Assembly: GCF_963678635.1 (NCBI RefSeq)
Contig: NC_087068.1
Location: 23,686,697 to 23,750,696, forward strand
Length of the DNA: 64,000 nt
From: Symsagittifera roscoffensis
Taxonomy: Eukaryota > Xenacoelomorpha > Acoela > Convolutidae
Direction of reading: 5' to 3'
The notes below the pieces were generated by a model. It made no database searches. It was given only the letters and a program-made list of their open reading frames with translations, and had not been told where the DNA came from. Position 1 is the stretch's first letter, and every line of letters begins with the position of its first letter. Both the position numbers and the translations under genes were made by a program. Below are positions 40,506 to 51,655 of the stretch, piece after piece.

Positions 40506-42182
40506 TCATGCATGATAAAACAACTTATCATTCACCAGGAATTCTACAGACTCCTCGCCATGTGGTGCCAGGTCCTCTATTGTTATATATGAGCCTCCTC
40601 TGCTCTCCTTTGCCACTTCCATCATCACTACTTTCACTTCTCCTGACCACTTCAGTCTTGATAAGTCATCTGTGGGAGAATACACTTCGTTCCACATTTC
40701 GGCCGAGACCTCTGGTCTCCTGGAAGGTAGTGCCTTGATCTTTTTCCTACTCCAAGCATCAGGAAATGAGAAGTCAAACGTGTGCGCGGCTGCAACATTC
40801 CAGCCAATGAAGCGCGGCTCCATCCCTTCACTCCACTTCAACATTATCTTCTCTGCATCACGAGCTGCTCCGATGCGAGGGGCAATGATGGGAGATGTGA
40901 CTCCCAACAACATCCTCCTTATCGGTGGATATCGAGGGCATTGGTCCGGCAGCGGCCTGGACCCAGAAAGCCACGCATGCTGGTTGTCTTTAGCGTGTGC
41001 ATAGGCCTCTGGTAAGAGTGGCACTCCCATAGCCGCTCCTGTATCCTTCACTACTGGTCTTAAGTTCCAAAGCTTCGGGTTAAACTGGATGTGAGAAATT
41101 TCCTCACGGCCCATTCGGCACTTGAAGTGGTTGTTGAAATCCATCAACATCCAACCTGGCTCCGCTATTCTTCCAAATAGCCTGTCGTCGCTAGCCAATC
41201 CTCTCAACTCTTTCTGTTCCACCCAATTCAGCACAGCACAATCCACAACTGAGACTAAGTTGACATATAACACCGAGTTCCTGTATGCCTTCACTTGCAC
41301 GTCTGAGAACACATATGACATCACAGGTCCGTAAATCACCGTGACGAACTCCCTTTGACCATTGACCAGAGCCAGCGGATCGATCTGCATCATTTTAGTC
41401 AGATCTGTCAGCAAGGGCATGCCACAATACTGATTGCATTCACTCGCTCCTGTTGCCACCTTGTCCTCTCCTGCGATACTCCTATTCTGATGCAGGAGGT
41501 ACTGGAGCAAGAGTATCCTCCAATCCTTCATCTTCCTGTGTGAGGCGGTTTCCAACTGTGCATTGAACTCACGACTCGGTCCCTGTAGTTGTTCAGGGTA
41601 ACGTAACAGCACAAGCAAATCACCCAGTCGACCGTAGGTCATGGCAATCAGAGTCAGGAGTCCGTCCAATCTCAAATCTGCTAACGCTTGGGTGAAGAGA
41701 TTCGCCGGCCCCTTCACGAAATTTTCGTGACCAAATGTCACGTACAAGGCTAATACCAGGCCAATCGATAAATTCCTGATGTCTCTGTCAAAACTCGCAA
41801 TCAAGTTCCGGGATGCCCTAGGATAGCACGTCGATAGGAAGGATGGCGTCCATCCCACTCCCATTCCTCCCAAGATAGCATCCGATCGTTCGTACTGTGC
41901 CCTCGTGGCTAGCACGTCAGCTTGGAACTTGTCCAGTGACATCGTGTTTACGTCCTGCATTAGTTTCAACATCATGCCCCCAGTTAACTCCCGGGCATCA
42001 AACAGGTTTTTCAGGTACACGTGTATCTCCTTTATCACTGCCGGCGCGTGCTCGAACGCGTCCTCACCCAAGGTGCACAGCCTCGGTGACAAGTAGAACC
42101 ATATGTTGTTGTGCGGCTTCGTGCGCAAAGCCATTGCCATGAGATCTTCTTCGGCTGCTGTCATGTTCTTCCTTACTGTCAT
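40506..42182 (-). CDS. Copy C 558-codon ORF, unknown protein absent from copy B
   Basis: An uninterrupted frame that starts six bases after the stop of the SGNH-containing frame and ends three bases before the next start, a compact polycistron-like arrangement. I recognise no family. Visible features are a helical N-terminal half (TAAEEDLMAMALRTKP, then DIRNLSIGLVLALYVTFGHE), a central region (GMPLLTDLTKMMQIDPLALV), and a C-terminal part with aromatic-rich motifs (PGWMLMDFNNHFKC, FIGWNVAAAHTFDFSFPDAW). No signal peptide; the hydrophobic stretches are too short for clear membrane helices. Whether it is cut from a polyprotein or reinitiated cannot be told. Confidence 0.65.
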   Translation of the reverse strand: MTVRKNMTAAEEDLMAMALRTKPHNNIWFYLSPRLCTLGEDAFEHAPAVIKEIHVYLKNLFDARELTGGMMLKLMQDVNTMSLDKFQADVLATRAQYERSDAILGGMGVGWTPSFLSTCYPRASRNLIASFDRDIRNLSIGLVLALYVTFGHENFVKGPANLFTQALADLRLDGLLTLIAMTYGRLGDLLVLLRYPEQLQGPSREFNAQLETASHRKMKDWRILLLQYLLHQNRSIAGEDKVATGASECNQYCGMPLLTDLTKMMQIDPLALVNGQREFVTVIYGPVMSYVFSDVQVKAYRNSVLYVNLVSVVDCAVLNWVEQKELRGLASDDRLFGRIAEPGWMLMDFNNHFKCRMGREEISHIQFNPKLWNLRPVVKDTGAAMGVPLLPEAYAHAKDNQHAWLSGSRPLPDQCPRYPPIRRMLLGVTSPIIAPRIGAARDAEKIMLKWSEGMEPRFIGWNVAAAHTFDFSFPDAWSRKKIKALPSRRPEVSAEMWNEVYSPTDDLSRLKWSGEVKVVMMEVAKESRGGSYITIEDLAPHGEESVEFLVNDKLFYHA

Positions 42183-42188
42183 GCCCAG

Positions 42189-44603
42189 CTAATTCTCGGC
42201 CTGATCCATCTGTCTGAACCAGAGATCATCAGCCACCTGTTGTACTAACAGATGATCGTCATCCACCCCTGGTCTTAGTTTCAGCAATCTGGCAAAGTTG
42301 GACAGCTCCAACCCCAGAACTTCATCTAGCACCAACCGAGTTGTGCTACAATCTCTGAGCCCCTGTATGGCATTCGAAATGTCAGCCCAAACGGCGGGAA
42401 GCTCAGATCGGGACGGGTAGTAATTGTCCGGGTCCACTACTCTGTTTGGGGCAGGAATTATTACATTGAACCTCCCCTCGGCTATTGTTGTGACCATTGT
42501 GTATACAAATTGAAGGGGTTCTGGTAATGCAGCGTACCCTGGTGACAATACAAAGATCACCTTCACCACATTCATGGTGAAGCGTTGTCTTGCTGCTGCC
42601 TCTACCTCAGCCATCGCCGAGAGCAGTGTCATTATCGCCTCCCCTATGACCTCGTTACTCGGGATCGACCCATCCGTCAGACGTGACAATAAGCCTCTGC
42701 TTTGCAGATGATCATTTGAGCCTGCAACAACTATCACCTGCGGCTCCATACTGACCACCCTTCGCACACTTATCATCATGCCGATTGCTTGTCCCCAGTC
42801 CAATTTAGGTGCCGTCAAGAAAATCACGTCGGGCCAAAAGAGAGAACGGGGCGTATAGAGATAGTCGGAACTGGCCACGATCAGATACTTTGCAGCTTTC
42901 ATCTCTAAGGGATCGTAAGCTGCGAACAGGCCATCGCCTATTGGGGCCTTCAGTTTCCCATATCTCTGTTCATCTCCATCTACCGTAGTCGTTCGGGGGT
43001 AGTCCCTCGAATACTCGCCAGGCGTCTGACCGGGTGGTTTAGCGAACTGCCTGTACATCTTATGATGCTTGTTATTGGGCTTGTTCTCTGTCTGAAAATT
43101 GCCCCTTCGAGCAGGCGGCGTCAATTCCCGGGCTCTCTGTCTGACGTCCGTAAGGGATCGTGTGTTCAAAGGTCCAAAGGTATTGTCCTGAGGCAACCCG
43201 TTCAAGTCTGCATGTCGGAGCGTAGTCGTAGAGCTGAACTGCTCCTGTTCTGCTAGCAGCCAATCCACGCCTGGTATCCGATACAATCGCGACACCGTGG
43301 GACTTTCTCCGCCAATCATTCTCATCGCGTCCTCCCGACACGTCAGGGTATTCATGTTCAGCTTCGTGGACATGTCCGTCTTATACTGTCCCCAATGACT
43401 AGGGTCTGATCGATTCCAAAGCAGCAGGCTGCCTGGTTCAACTCCCTCCGCAGGCACGGCGCTCGTAGACGGTCCTGCTGCTGGAGCAGGGTTCGCCGTG
43501 GCGGGCGGATCGTTCCTCCTAGACACGGTCTGGGAGTTATTTCTGTTCTGAACCACTGATCTGCCGAGTCGGCTTTCAAGCGGTTGTATTCTGGGAGGAG
43601 GAGCAGTCCCTAGCCTCTCTCTCACGTTTGAGCTAGGAGCGGTGGGTGCGGCTACAACCGTCTCCATTGCCAAGGGCCCTAGGCGGTTGACGAGGGATTC
43701 GGGCACACTTGCCCTTATTCTACTTCCTCCGGTCGTTGAGCTGGTCCGAGCCAGAGAACTGGTCGCCCTCGACTCCTGCTCCATTTCTCTCAATTGCGTC
43801 TGAAATACATCATTCATCCAGTGTTTCCCTCGTTGGGTGTTGAAATGTATCCCATCTTTGGTAAGCGCAACATGATCAATCATGCGCAGCGTGTTTTCGA
43901 GATCCAGAAGTCGCAACTCGCCAGGGTTATTTCTCACCAGATTACGGATCATTTCATTCCACCGTGTCACGTTGCCGTTCATGAAATCTGCCACTGTGGT
44001 GCCCATCAGCGGGTTTTGTGGTATCGTGCACAGCACCACAAACCTGGGCCTGTACTTCTCCTTCAGTTCATTCAGGAGGCATACCAGCAGAGGCTCCCAC
44101 TTGCACTCGGGAGTCACTGGGGCTCTCGAGACGTCATTAGTTCCTAGCATTATCACCAGCGTATCCATGTGATCCTCGCTTTGGAATTCCATCATTTTGA
44201 TGACCTGGGCCACTGAAGCTCCTCCAAAGGACAAAGTGGTTGTCTGACCATAGACGAAGATCTCATTGAGATCCCTCACCAAACTGTCTCCTATGATCAG
44301 GTGGCGACTCCCTGGGGGAATCACCTGGTCGCTCGTAGCGGGGTTCCAGCTCATGTCATTCAGGCAAGCTCGAGGATGCTCCGCAGCTACTTGCGTGAAC
44401 TGGTGCCGTGTCATCAGATTCTTCCTGATATCTACCACGCGGGACTTCTGATAGGTTCTGCCATGCGCAGTCCCCGAGGGCACCATCGTGTGGGGTGCTC
44501 GCTCCGAGCTATTTGATGACTGATCACGACGCTGGGAAGGAACGATCCTACCCAATGTCTGTCCAGTGGTCCGGTTGATCTCCTCCATTGTCGCTCTGGC
44601 CAC
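42189..44603 (-). CDS. Copy C ORF3, SGNH hydrolase and second SGNH-like domain (804 codons)
   Basis: The frame corresponds to copy B residues 289-1030 plus about 60 residues not found in B (NAIQGLRDCSTT through QMDQAEN). The SGNH catalytic set is complete: GDSLVRDL (Ser about 107), GTND (Asn about 156), DGIHF (His about 253). The second SGNH-like domain retains AGSND but lacks serine and histidine at the expected places. The start methionine is a valine in copy B, so this is a frame fragment: a 2-base deletion near 44740 separates it from the coiled-coil N-terminus. The hydrolase would be an esterase or acyl-hydrolase; the substrate is not known. Confidence 0.75.
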   Translation of the reverse strand: MARATMEEINRTTGQTLGRIVPSQRRDQSSNSSERAPHTMVPSGTAHGRTYQKSRVVDIRKNLMTRHQFTQVAAEHPRACLNDMSWNPATSDQVIPPGSRHLIIGDSLVRDLNEIFVYGQTTTLSFGGASVAQVIKMMEFQSEDHMDTLVIMLGTNDVSRAPVTPECKWEPLLVCLLNELKEKYRPRFVVLCTIPQNPLMGTTVADFMNGNVTRWNEMIRNLVRNNPGELRLLDLENTLRMIDHVALTKDGIHFNTQRGKHWMNDVFQTQLREMEQESRATSSLARTSSTTGGSRIRASVPESLVNRLGPLAMETVVAAPTAPSSNVRERLGTAPPPRIQPLESRLGRSVVQNRNNSQTVSRRNDPPATANPAPAAGPSTSAVPAEGVEPGSLLLWNRSDPSHWGQYKTDMSTKLNMNTLTCREDAMRMIGGESPTVSRLYRIPGVDWLLAEQEQFSSTTTLRHADLNGLPQDNTFGPLNTRSLTDVRQRARELTPPARRGNFQTENKPNNKHHKMYRQFAKPPGQTPGEYSRDYPRTTTVDGDEQRYGKLKAPIGDGLFAAYDPLEMKAAKYLIVASSDYLYTPRSLFWPDVIFLTAPKLDWGQAIGMMISVRRVVSMEPQVIVVAGSNDHLQSRGLLSRLTDGSIPSNEVIGEAIMTLLSAMAEVEAAARQRFTMNVVKVIFVLSPGYAALPEPLQFVYTMVTTIAEGRFNVIIPAPNRVVDPDNYYPSRSELPAVWADISNAIQGLRDCSTTRLVLDEVLGLELSNFARLLKLRPGVDDDHLLVQQVADDLWFRQMDQAEN

Positions 44604-44673
44604 TTGGTTAAACGATTCTTGGAACTGAGGGGCGAGGTAAGTGTCAGAAGGGTCTGGTATTGTGAACCTTTGA

Positions 44674-45465
44674 CTAGAAGCAGACAGTCGTGTCTGCTGA
44701 GGAGCCTCGGGCTCTCTCGATACACACAGCTCCTGAGCTGTTCCCGGGGCGTGTGTCGTTGGATCCCTCCGAGGATCTCATGCTCGCCAGGACTTCCGGT
44801 GACACTTGGCTCACCTTCGCCATATACAGCTCCTTCAGGTGCTTGATTTCATCCTCCTTATAAGCCACCTGAAGATCTTCGTATTTCTTCTTCCATTCGT
44901 CTCTTTCTCGAGCTATTGCCCTATACTCCTGGAGTTTGGCACACAGCTCGCTCTGATCTTTCTCCTTCTTTTCAAGCGTCTCGATCGTCTCCGACGTCTG
45001 GATCTCTATCTCACTCACCCTCACTTTCTTCAAAGGAGAAGCAGCTGTAGGAGAGTCGACTGAATGTGACGGGCCTGGCCCATCACGTTGTCTCTTCGCT
45101 CCGATGAGTGGCTGCGCCGGTTGGACTGGTAAGGGCATCTCACCTAGCCGGTGGTCCCTCTGCTCACCTAGTCCTGGCTCACGAGCCATGTCGTGGCCAG
45201 ACATTTCTCCACGCCTCCATCTCATCAGTCGGTTTCGGCCTCTTTCGGCGGTCCCGGACTCACCGAAGGCCAACATCAACACGACTTCCGTAGGGCGATT
45301 CCCTCGACCCTCTCGTCCTAGTGCATTAAGGAGCGCGACCACAAACATCGCCAACCCCGGGTCTTCTCGTGTGAAATCACAATCGATCAGCCGCTGATAG
45401 ATCTCGTCTAGAGTCGCTCCTAGACTCGCTGAGAGGAATTCCATGAGTTCGTTCGTGTCACCCAT
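44674..45465 (-). pseudogene. Copy C ORF3, N-terminal part
   Basis: Begins MGDTNELMEFLSASLGATLD, nearly identical to copy B, which supports this as the true ORF3 start. It includes the basic NLS-like runs and coiled coil, then goes out of frame (SSGAVCIERARGSSADTT) because of a 2-base deletion near 44740 in CTGTTCCCGG (copy B has CTATTGTCCCGG). The downstream SGNH part continues in another frame. Confidence 0.72.
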
Positions 45466-45943
45466 TTCTTATCGTCTTGATTCTTGTTGTCGTGTCGTGT
45501 AATTTCTTTCTGTCTCGTCTGATTCAGTGTTCAGTAAACAATTTTCGATCAATCAAGATCTAAAATCTAAAAGTCGCGACTTAGAACCATCATTTTTGGA
45601 TACAACATCATTCAATTCTTTAAAACTCTCCATTGAAATTCTTTTTTCAATTCTGATTTAAAAATTTAGCACCAAGGTGGATCGTCCACCTTTACCTTTG
45701 TCAGAGTAGCACGAATGTGCGCTGTCACCTTGATGACCTGGAGTATCCCAGGTCTTTCATGACACAAACATAAAACATATCACACGAATAACGTAACACA
45801 TAAACACATAAACATCACACACCTATACTATCACATAAAAACATAATCCCTAATACTGTACCTAAAATCTAACCTAACCTAAAACTTGACTCTAATTCCT
45901 ATCGAATAACTTAATAAAAACCACTTATCGCCGAGCGCAATTC
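45466..45943 (-). promoter_or_regulatory. Spacer between pol and ORF3 with hairpins (copy C)
   Basis: Matches 24523-25001 of copy B. The perfect stem AAGGTGGA-TCG-TCCACCTT is at 45674-45692 and the GCAC/GTGC and ACCTGG hairpins follow. The two spacers differ by scattered substitutions in loops and flanks while the stems are kept, with one loop change (AGTACC versus AGTATC). Confidence 0.55.
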
Positions 45944-46551
45944 TTAGCATATGCTCAGATAGTATTTTTTATGTAAGTAAACTTCTATGTCAATCTCTGA
46001 AAATATCACATGTACAAGTGCGTACAACTCTCTCGGATGTAGCTTTCCCCTATTAGGATCGTATACTGGCAACGAGAGATAGGTCACTCCTCTCTCAACT
46101 AAAAAATCCCTAAGTCGAGTCAAGGCCAATACCAAGCTCTTTGGATCCACGTGTTGCCTATCAGTGGCCTTGGTAACCAGGAAACACAAATATTTCCCTG
46201 GTATCTGTGATGCAACAGGGGGCAGCGCTATCATCCCTCCCACACCAGGCCTCTGTTTCCACAAAAACTCGATATTTTTATACTCTCTCTTGAAGTCAGC
46301 CGCTAGTGCTGTTTTAAAGCTTACGTCCGCGGTTATCGCTATGGCGCACGTGCGTTCCGTGAGTATGAAATCGCTATCGTTATGACGATATTGTTCGAAT
46401 AATGGTTCGGTAGATCAAAATACGATTCAAAGATTCGTCCAAAAGGTGGTTTTTTAGCATTCTCGCCCTCTGTCTCTAGTTCTCCGGTTTCTCTTGCCGA
46501 TTTCAATTTTTTTATTATCAGATTTTCGGTGTGGGTCAGTCCTACCCCCAC
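45944..46551 (-). pseudogene. pol: Copy C macrodomain-like C-terminus of Pol, frameshifted
   Basis: Two frames (46339-46551 and 45944-46264) together match copy B residues about 190-391. A one-base deletion near 46377 separates them. The macrodomain-like blocks LCFLVTKATDRQHVDPKSLV, LRDFLVERGVTYLSLPVYDP and TDIEVYLH-type ending are conserved relative to copy B. The linker side is cut by another one-base loss in CACTCCCGGACAAA near 46553, exactly in a polypurine-tract-like motif. Confidence 0.6.
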
Positions 46552-47636
46552 TCCCGGACAAAAATATCCATCGACGTCCCCGTCGATCGCCCAGAGTCTA
46601 GGAGATTGAGGTTGGATTGTGGAACACGTAGAGGACCATCTGGGGCGACCCAGTTGGACTCGGTATTGTCATGACTGATGTATTTGACGCCGTCTCTATC
46701 GACGTCCTGAATCGTCAGGATCGTCTCTTTTGGATCTGTCGGCAGATCATGGAGCCATTCGAGCACGCGCAAGTTTGTTAGTTCTTGCTCACGAGTCTGT
46801 TCCGCTTCTGGTTCGAACTCCACTTCCGTTTCTGATCGATCGTCGATCCAATCTTGATCCATATCATTCACCAGGTCGATTTCTTCTAGCATCGCCACTT
46901 CGTCCAGTCCCACCAGCGAGTCTATGACATCACTTACAACTATCCTGTCTACAACGAAATCCTCGCCGTACGGATTGTATTTCTTCTGATTTTTTCCTCT
47001 CTTGCTTTGGCGTTTTTCCATAGTGAGAGGAAAGTCAGGCTGTATTCCTTTGTCAATTTCGGTTTGTTCCGGGCAGTCCCAGTCTTCTTCGGCATAAGGT
47101 AGAGTTTCATCGTCCACCTCTACTCGCTCGGTCAACTCGAGATCCAGTGGTAGATCGCAATCGTCCACCACCTCATTCCCGTCGTTCTTGTCGCCAGTAC
47201 CCCTTTCATTCACTTCACAAGCAGGATCCACTATCAAATAGTCTCCCTCTTGCATGTCCGCTGGGATGCACCAATCCTCTGACGAGGCATTGTGTGGTTT
47301 GATATTCTCGTAATGAGCTGCTCTTCCAGTGCTCAATCGATAAAAACGACCTCCTTGGTGCACCTCTGTTATCTGAAATGGACCACGCCATTTCTTTAAT
47401 AATTTCTTGGTTCCTTTTGGTGGAACCACTTCCTGGAACACCCAGACGTAGTCGCCAACTGAGTAGGCCTTCGCATCAGCTGTCCTTTTATCAAACCTCC
47501 TTTTTTGTCTAATTTGCGCCTGTTGCGTATTCCTCCTGCATAAGTCATTGAGGTCCTGCTGTCTTCTAATAACATCCCGCACGTACGTTTGCGGTGCTGT
47601 CCTCTTCCCCTCATATTCAGGGTGGAAAAACCCCAT
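46542..47636 (-). pseudogene. pol: Copy C integrase C-terminal domain and acidic linker
   Basis: 364 codons. Residues 1-100 carry the end of integrase (RRFDKRTADAKAYSVGDYVW, GPFQITEVHQGGRFYRLSTG, YENIKP), then the acidic linker, continuous here with MDD-type residues (ELTERVEVDDETLPYAEEDW), which shows that in the ancestor the C-terminal domain was part of Pol. Just upstream, about 490 bases encoding the integrase catalytic core are missing (junction near 47633). The frame shifts at 46553. Confidence 0.75.
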
Positions 47637-47639
47637 TGA

Positions 47640-50346
47640 CTATAGGGGAAACCTTAGCTTCCTGGGATCCTTCGCCTGCTGACATGACAGGCATGCTGCG
47701 ATCCACTTCTCACAAGCCTTCTTCAATCCCGGCCATTCGAATCGTTTCTGTATCCTGTTATACACTTTGTCCACGCCTTGATGGCCCATCTGATCATGTG
47801 AGCGAAAGAGCAATTCGGTCTGGTACAACTGTGGTAACACTATTGAATTGTAATTATAGAAGACCTTGTCCTCCTCTTTCCGTTTGCAGGTAGCTGTCTT
47901 CTTCCAAGTCTCCCTTGTCAGGTGCTCCATTCTCATTCCATCTCTTCAGACTGCTCGTCATTCTATCATTTCGTTGAGCCCTTAGGAGATCCGACAGCCT
48001 GTACCTGGCTTTCAAATACGTCTTTACCACGTTCATTTGCCCACTCATTATCTCCGCAGCATGAGCATCGTCCATCAACTTGACACACCATATCTTTTTC
48101 AATGGCGTCGCTTCCTGCACAGATGGTTCCAGATTGGTATGGACGACCGTACCATGTGGCAGCAATCTGGTTGGGCGTTTCGAAACTGCTATCAGCTCGA
48201 GCTCGTCTGCGGCATTATCTACCACAGTGCCCTCTTCATCTGAGTTGTATCTGTCCCTGTCTGGATCCTGATGTGTTTCTCGGTCCAGCCCACGCTGCTT
48301 CCAGTCTACCAATAAGGAGTGGATTGCGATCTCTGACATATCGGAGTTGGAAGTTGTTTCAGACGTGTTGTCCCAGAACTGGGGCCTCGAGTCAACTCTT
48401 GAGTCGACTGATTCCCCAACATCATATTCCAAGTTGTCTGAGATGTTTCTCGACTCCCCGGACAAAACTCTGTCCATCGGTCGCTTCGAACCCGACTCCC
48501 CGGACAAAATTCTGCCCCTGGGTGGTCTCGTCAACGTATCCCCGGACAAGTCGTCCTGCATAGGCTCAAAGGTGTCTGACTCCTCAGACGAGTCGTCCTT
48601 GACTGGCTCGAAGGTATCAGACTCCCCGGACATTGTCTCGTTCACGGACGAACAATCTGGGCTCGGCTCGTATTCTTCTTTTGCATCCGTGAAATGCACT
48701 CTCCTCGTGGAGCTAGATTTCGACCTGATCCTGACTTCCTCAGTGGTTTGGTTCTGATTCAGTGTTCCATATTCAGTCAACGAAGTTCTCAATAAAACCT
48801 CCTTCGGCATCGAGCTCACCAGTTGGTTGACTATCGACCTGCAATCCCGTTCAACGCCTCGGCTGCGAATGGACACTGGCCTCTTCTCTGTTCTCTCGGT
48901 GACAGCCAACCACTGCATGGTCTCCATCCACTCACGATCATGCCTATCCACTTCCCTGTCCAACAAGTCACGGAGCTTGCCCATGACGTCCGGCGCCACG
49001 TTCACCGTCCTGTTCAATAGAGCCATGCTGTTTATACCTAGTCTGGTAAGTTTTTGCTGTACCAAGTTGGATCGGACTAGCAGATCCAACGGAACCGGCT
49101 CGCCTCTGGCTAAAAGCTTTATCTCCGCAGCCGTCTCCACTGGAAGGTCAGGGTGTCCGGGTATAGGATGCCCTGACTTGTCTAACCACCTAGTAAGTGG
49201 CAGTTTGTCGTAGGTTTCTTTGTCCAGAAAGGAAAATCCGTCTTTGATTTCTGATTGGTTAGCCTGTTTCTCCTCGAGGCGCTCATAAAATTTTGTCTTT
49301 TTACTGAGGCTATCTGCGTTCTGGTGCTTGTCACGGGTACGGTGCTCTATGATCATGTGGTATCCATCCAGGCGCACGATCCAACGACCAATATAACTTT
49401 GGTCCATCGAATAGGTTTTCAGCCAGGCAAGGGCACGATTATCCACACGTAACTTGAAGGGAGCACTCCCCAAGTAAGCCCTATATTTTTCCACGAAAGT
49501 GATCACCGCAAACATCTCCGCTTTTGGTGCGCCGTACTTCATTTCAGTATCACTCAGGACTTTACTCCCGTAGGCTATCGGGCGAAGAACCGTTCTTCCG
49601 TTCCACTCCTGCTCCTGGTGAAGTATGCCCGATATCGCAACCACTGATGCATCCGTATCCAGCACGAATATCCCATTCTCTTTTGGCATGCCGAGGACCG
49701 GTGCCTCGCAAAGTTCACGTTTGATGTTCTCAAATGAAACTTGTGCCTCATCAGTCCAAGTGAACTTTTTGCCTTTGTTTCTCATCAACCTCTGCATGGG
49801 GTATATTTTGTCAGCATACCCCTTGATGAACTCTCGATAATAATTAGCGAATCCCAAAAAACTCATTAGCTGTGTATCTGTCTTAGGTGCCTTCCAGGTC
49901 AGCACCGCTTCAACTGCTTCGCGATCTGGTCTCACTCCATGTTTGTCAACCAGGCGGCCCAGATACTTTATGGAATCCCTGAGGATTTCACACTTAGAGG
50001 GTTTACATTTCAGACCCGCCTGCTTCATGCAAGAAAACACCTCCTCCAACCTCTCTTTGTGGTCTTCTAAGGTTGGTGTTGCAATCACGACATCATCAAC
50101 ATAACACATGATGAGATTCCCGTATTTCTTAGTGACGCTCGTGAGTGCCTGGGCCATCAGTCGCTGGAATGTGGCCGTCGCGTTGCACAATCCGAATGGC
50201 ATCCTCTTCCACTGGAACAATCCCAGCTCACACGCGAAGCCTGTTTTCTCTCGATATTTGCTTTCTGAGTGGCACTTGCCAGAACGCAGAGCCCAAATCC
50301 AACGTCGTGAAGAACTTCGCGTCTCCCAGCTTGGATAGGCTCTCAT
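47640..50346 (-). pseudogene. pol: Copy C pol: RT palm, RNase H, SGES linker and integrase zinc module
   Basis: The main frame (47854-50346, 830 codons) has about 45 out-of-frame residues, then FACELGLFQWKRMPFGL, the YVDD box (residues 82-85), thumb, RNase H (VLDTDAS, KAEMF, RVDNR, HQNADS) and the SGES-repeat linker. A 70-base deletion near 47890 shifts the frame to 47640-47936, which carries HDQMGHQG and CLSCQQ, the integrase zinc ligands. Integrase then ends at the core deletion. RT and RNase H catalytic residues are present but the polyprotein is broken. Confidence 0.8.
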
Positions 50347-51646
50347 CGATGCGGGGAATCGGGTATGCGTCCTTTATAGTCACTGCGTTCAGATAACGGA
50401 AATCACAACAAAATCTGAGTTGTCCCCCTTTCTTTTTCGCCATGACCACGCCACAAGCCCATGGGGACTTCGACGGCTCGATCATGTCGTACTCCATTAA
50501 CATCTCGATCTCCTTCCTACACGCTTCTGACTTGTTTGGGGTCATTCTTCTCGCCCCTTCACTATGAGGTACCGAGCCCTCTTCTATCTCAATCTCGTGT
50601 TCTACAAAATTACAACAACCTATGTCGGCCTTATGCTTCGAAAAAACGTCTGCGTTCCGATTTAGCACCGCTCTGAGCGAATCTAGTTCCTTGTCTGATA
50701 TTTTACCCTTCAGATGTTCTATCTCAGGTAGGACAGGTTTATCCGCTGCTAACTCTGCTTCCGTCGGCCTCTCAGGAAAGTTGGAACAACTAGACAGCCC
50801 ATCATCTGTTTCCGACCTCATTGAAAACAATTTCCTAGAAGATTTCAATTCATTCACTCTTTTCATTATACATTCTTGGTTCGCATGTAATGGACATTTA
50901 GTTACATCAAACTTTTTCGAGTTCTCCACACTCTGAAAGTCTGTGTTCAGAGGCAAAGCGTAGCCAAGTTTCTTTCCCCTCTGTATTGTCACTGTTGTTG
51001 CTTCTGTGTTCAATAACACACTCACACACAGTCCGCTCTGAGTGAGTGAGAAGCTTCTTCCTAAAATAGCCGAGCTTCTACTGTTTGGATATGGTACCAG
51101 ACACACCTGTCTGTCATTGCTGAGTTCATTCAAGTTCCTCATCCTAAACGTCGCTACTACGGCTGGGTTTGGTTTTAATCTAACTTTTCGATCCAGAAAA
51201 ATCGGCACCTTGGCCTGGTTAATTAAGATCTTATTAAGGGGTCTCTTTTCATACTTTCTCTCAGGATCCTTGATCCTAATCAACCCGTCATTGACGTCAA
51301 AGTTACGCACGAAATCCCTTCCTAAGATGAACTGATCGGATTCGTCCAAAGCCTCCACTACTAGGAAGCTCATCCAAAGATGTCTTCCTCCGAGCTGCAG
51401 TGAAATGATCGGGGTTCGTCCAGTCACATAGATCGCTCCCTGATTGGCAGCTGCCAACCTGATGTTTGTCGGTATGAGATCCGACCTTTCGAAACCCATG
51501 TCGGTCCAAGTTTTGACTGGCATGATACTAACCACTGCTCCCGTGTCTAGCAGTCCCTTTACTGAAAGTTGTCTGCCTTGCACGTCCAGCACGTGCGCAG
51601 CCAGATCGGCCTCGCAACCTATATGCACCGCATCTTGTTCGAGCAT
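50228..51646 (-). pseudogene. pol: Copy C protease and RT N-terminal part
   Basis: 472 codons. Protease: GLLDTGAVVSIMPVKTW (D34-T35-G36), flap-like GAIYVTGRTPI, and DQFILGRDFVRNF near residue 105. The connector follows, then RT: LRFCCDFRYLNAVTIKDAYP and TTLDLGSAFWQVPL. The frame is lost by one inserted base near 50254, before FACELGL. Upstream it is in the same frame as Gag, cut only by TGA at 51656-51658 where copy B has glycine, which indicates Gag and Pro-Pol were one reading frame. Confidence 0.82.
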
Positions 51647-51655
51647 CGCGTTGTG

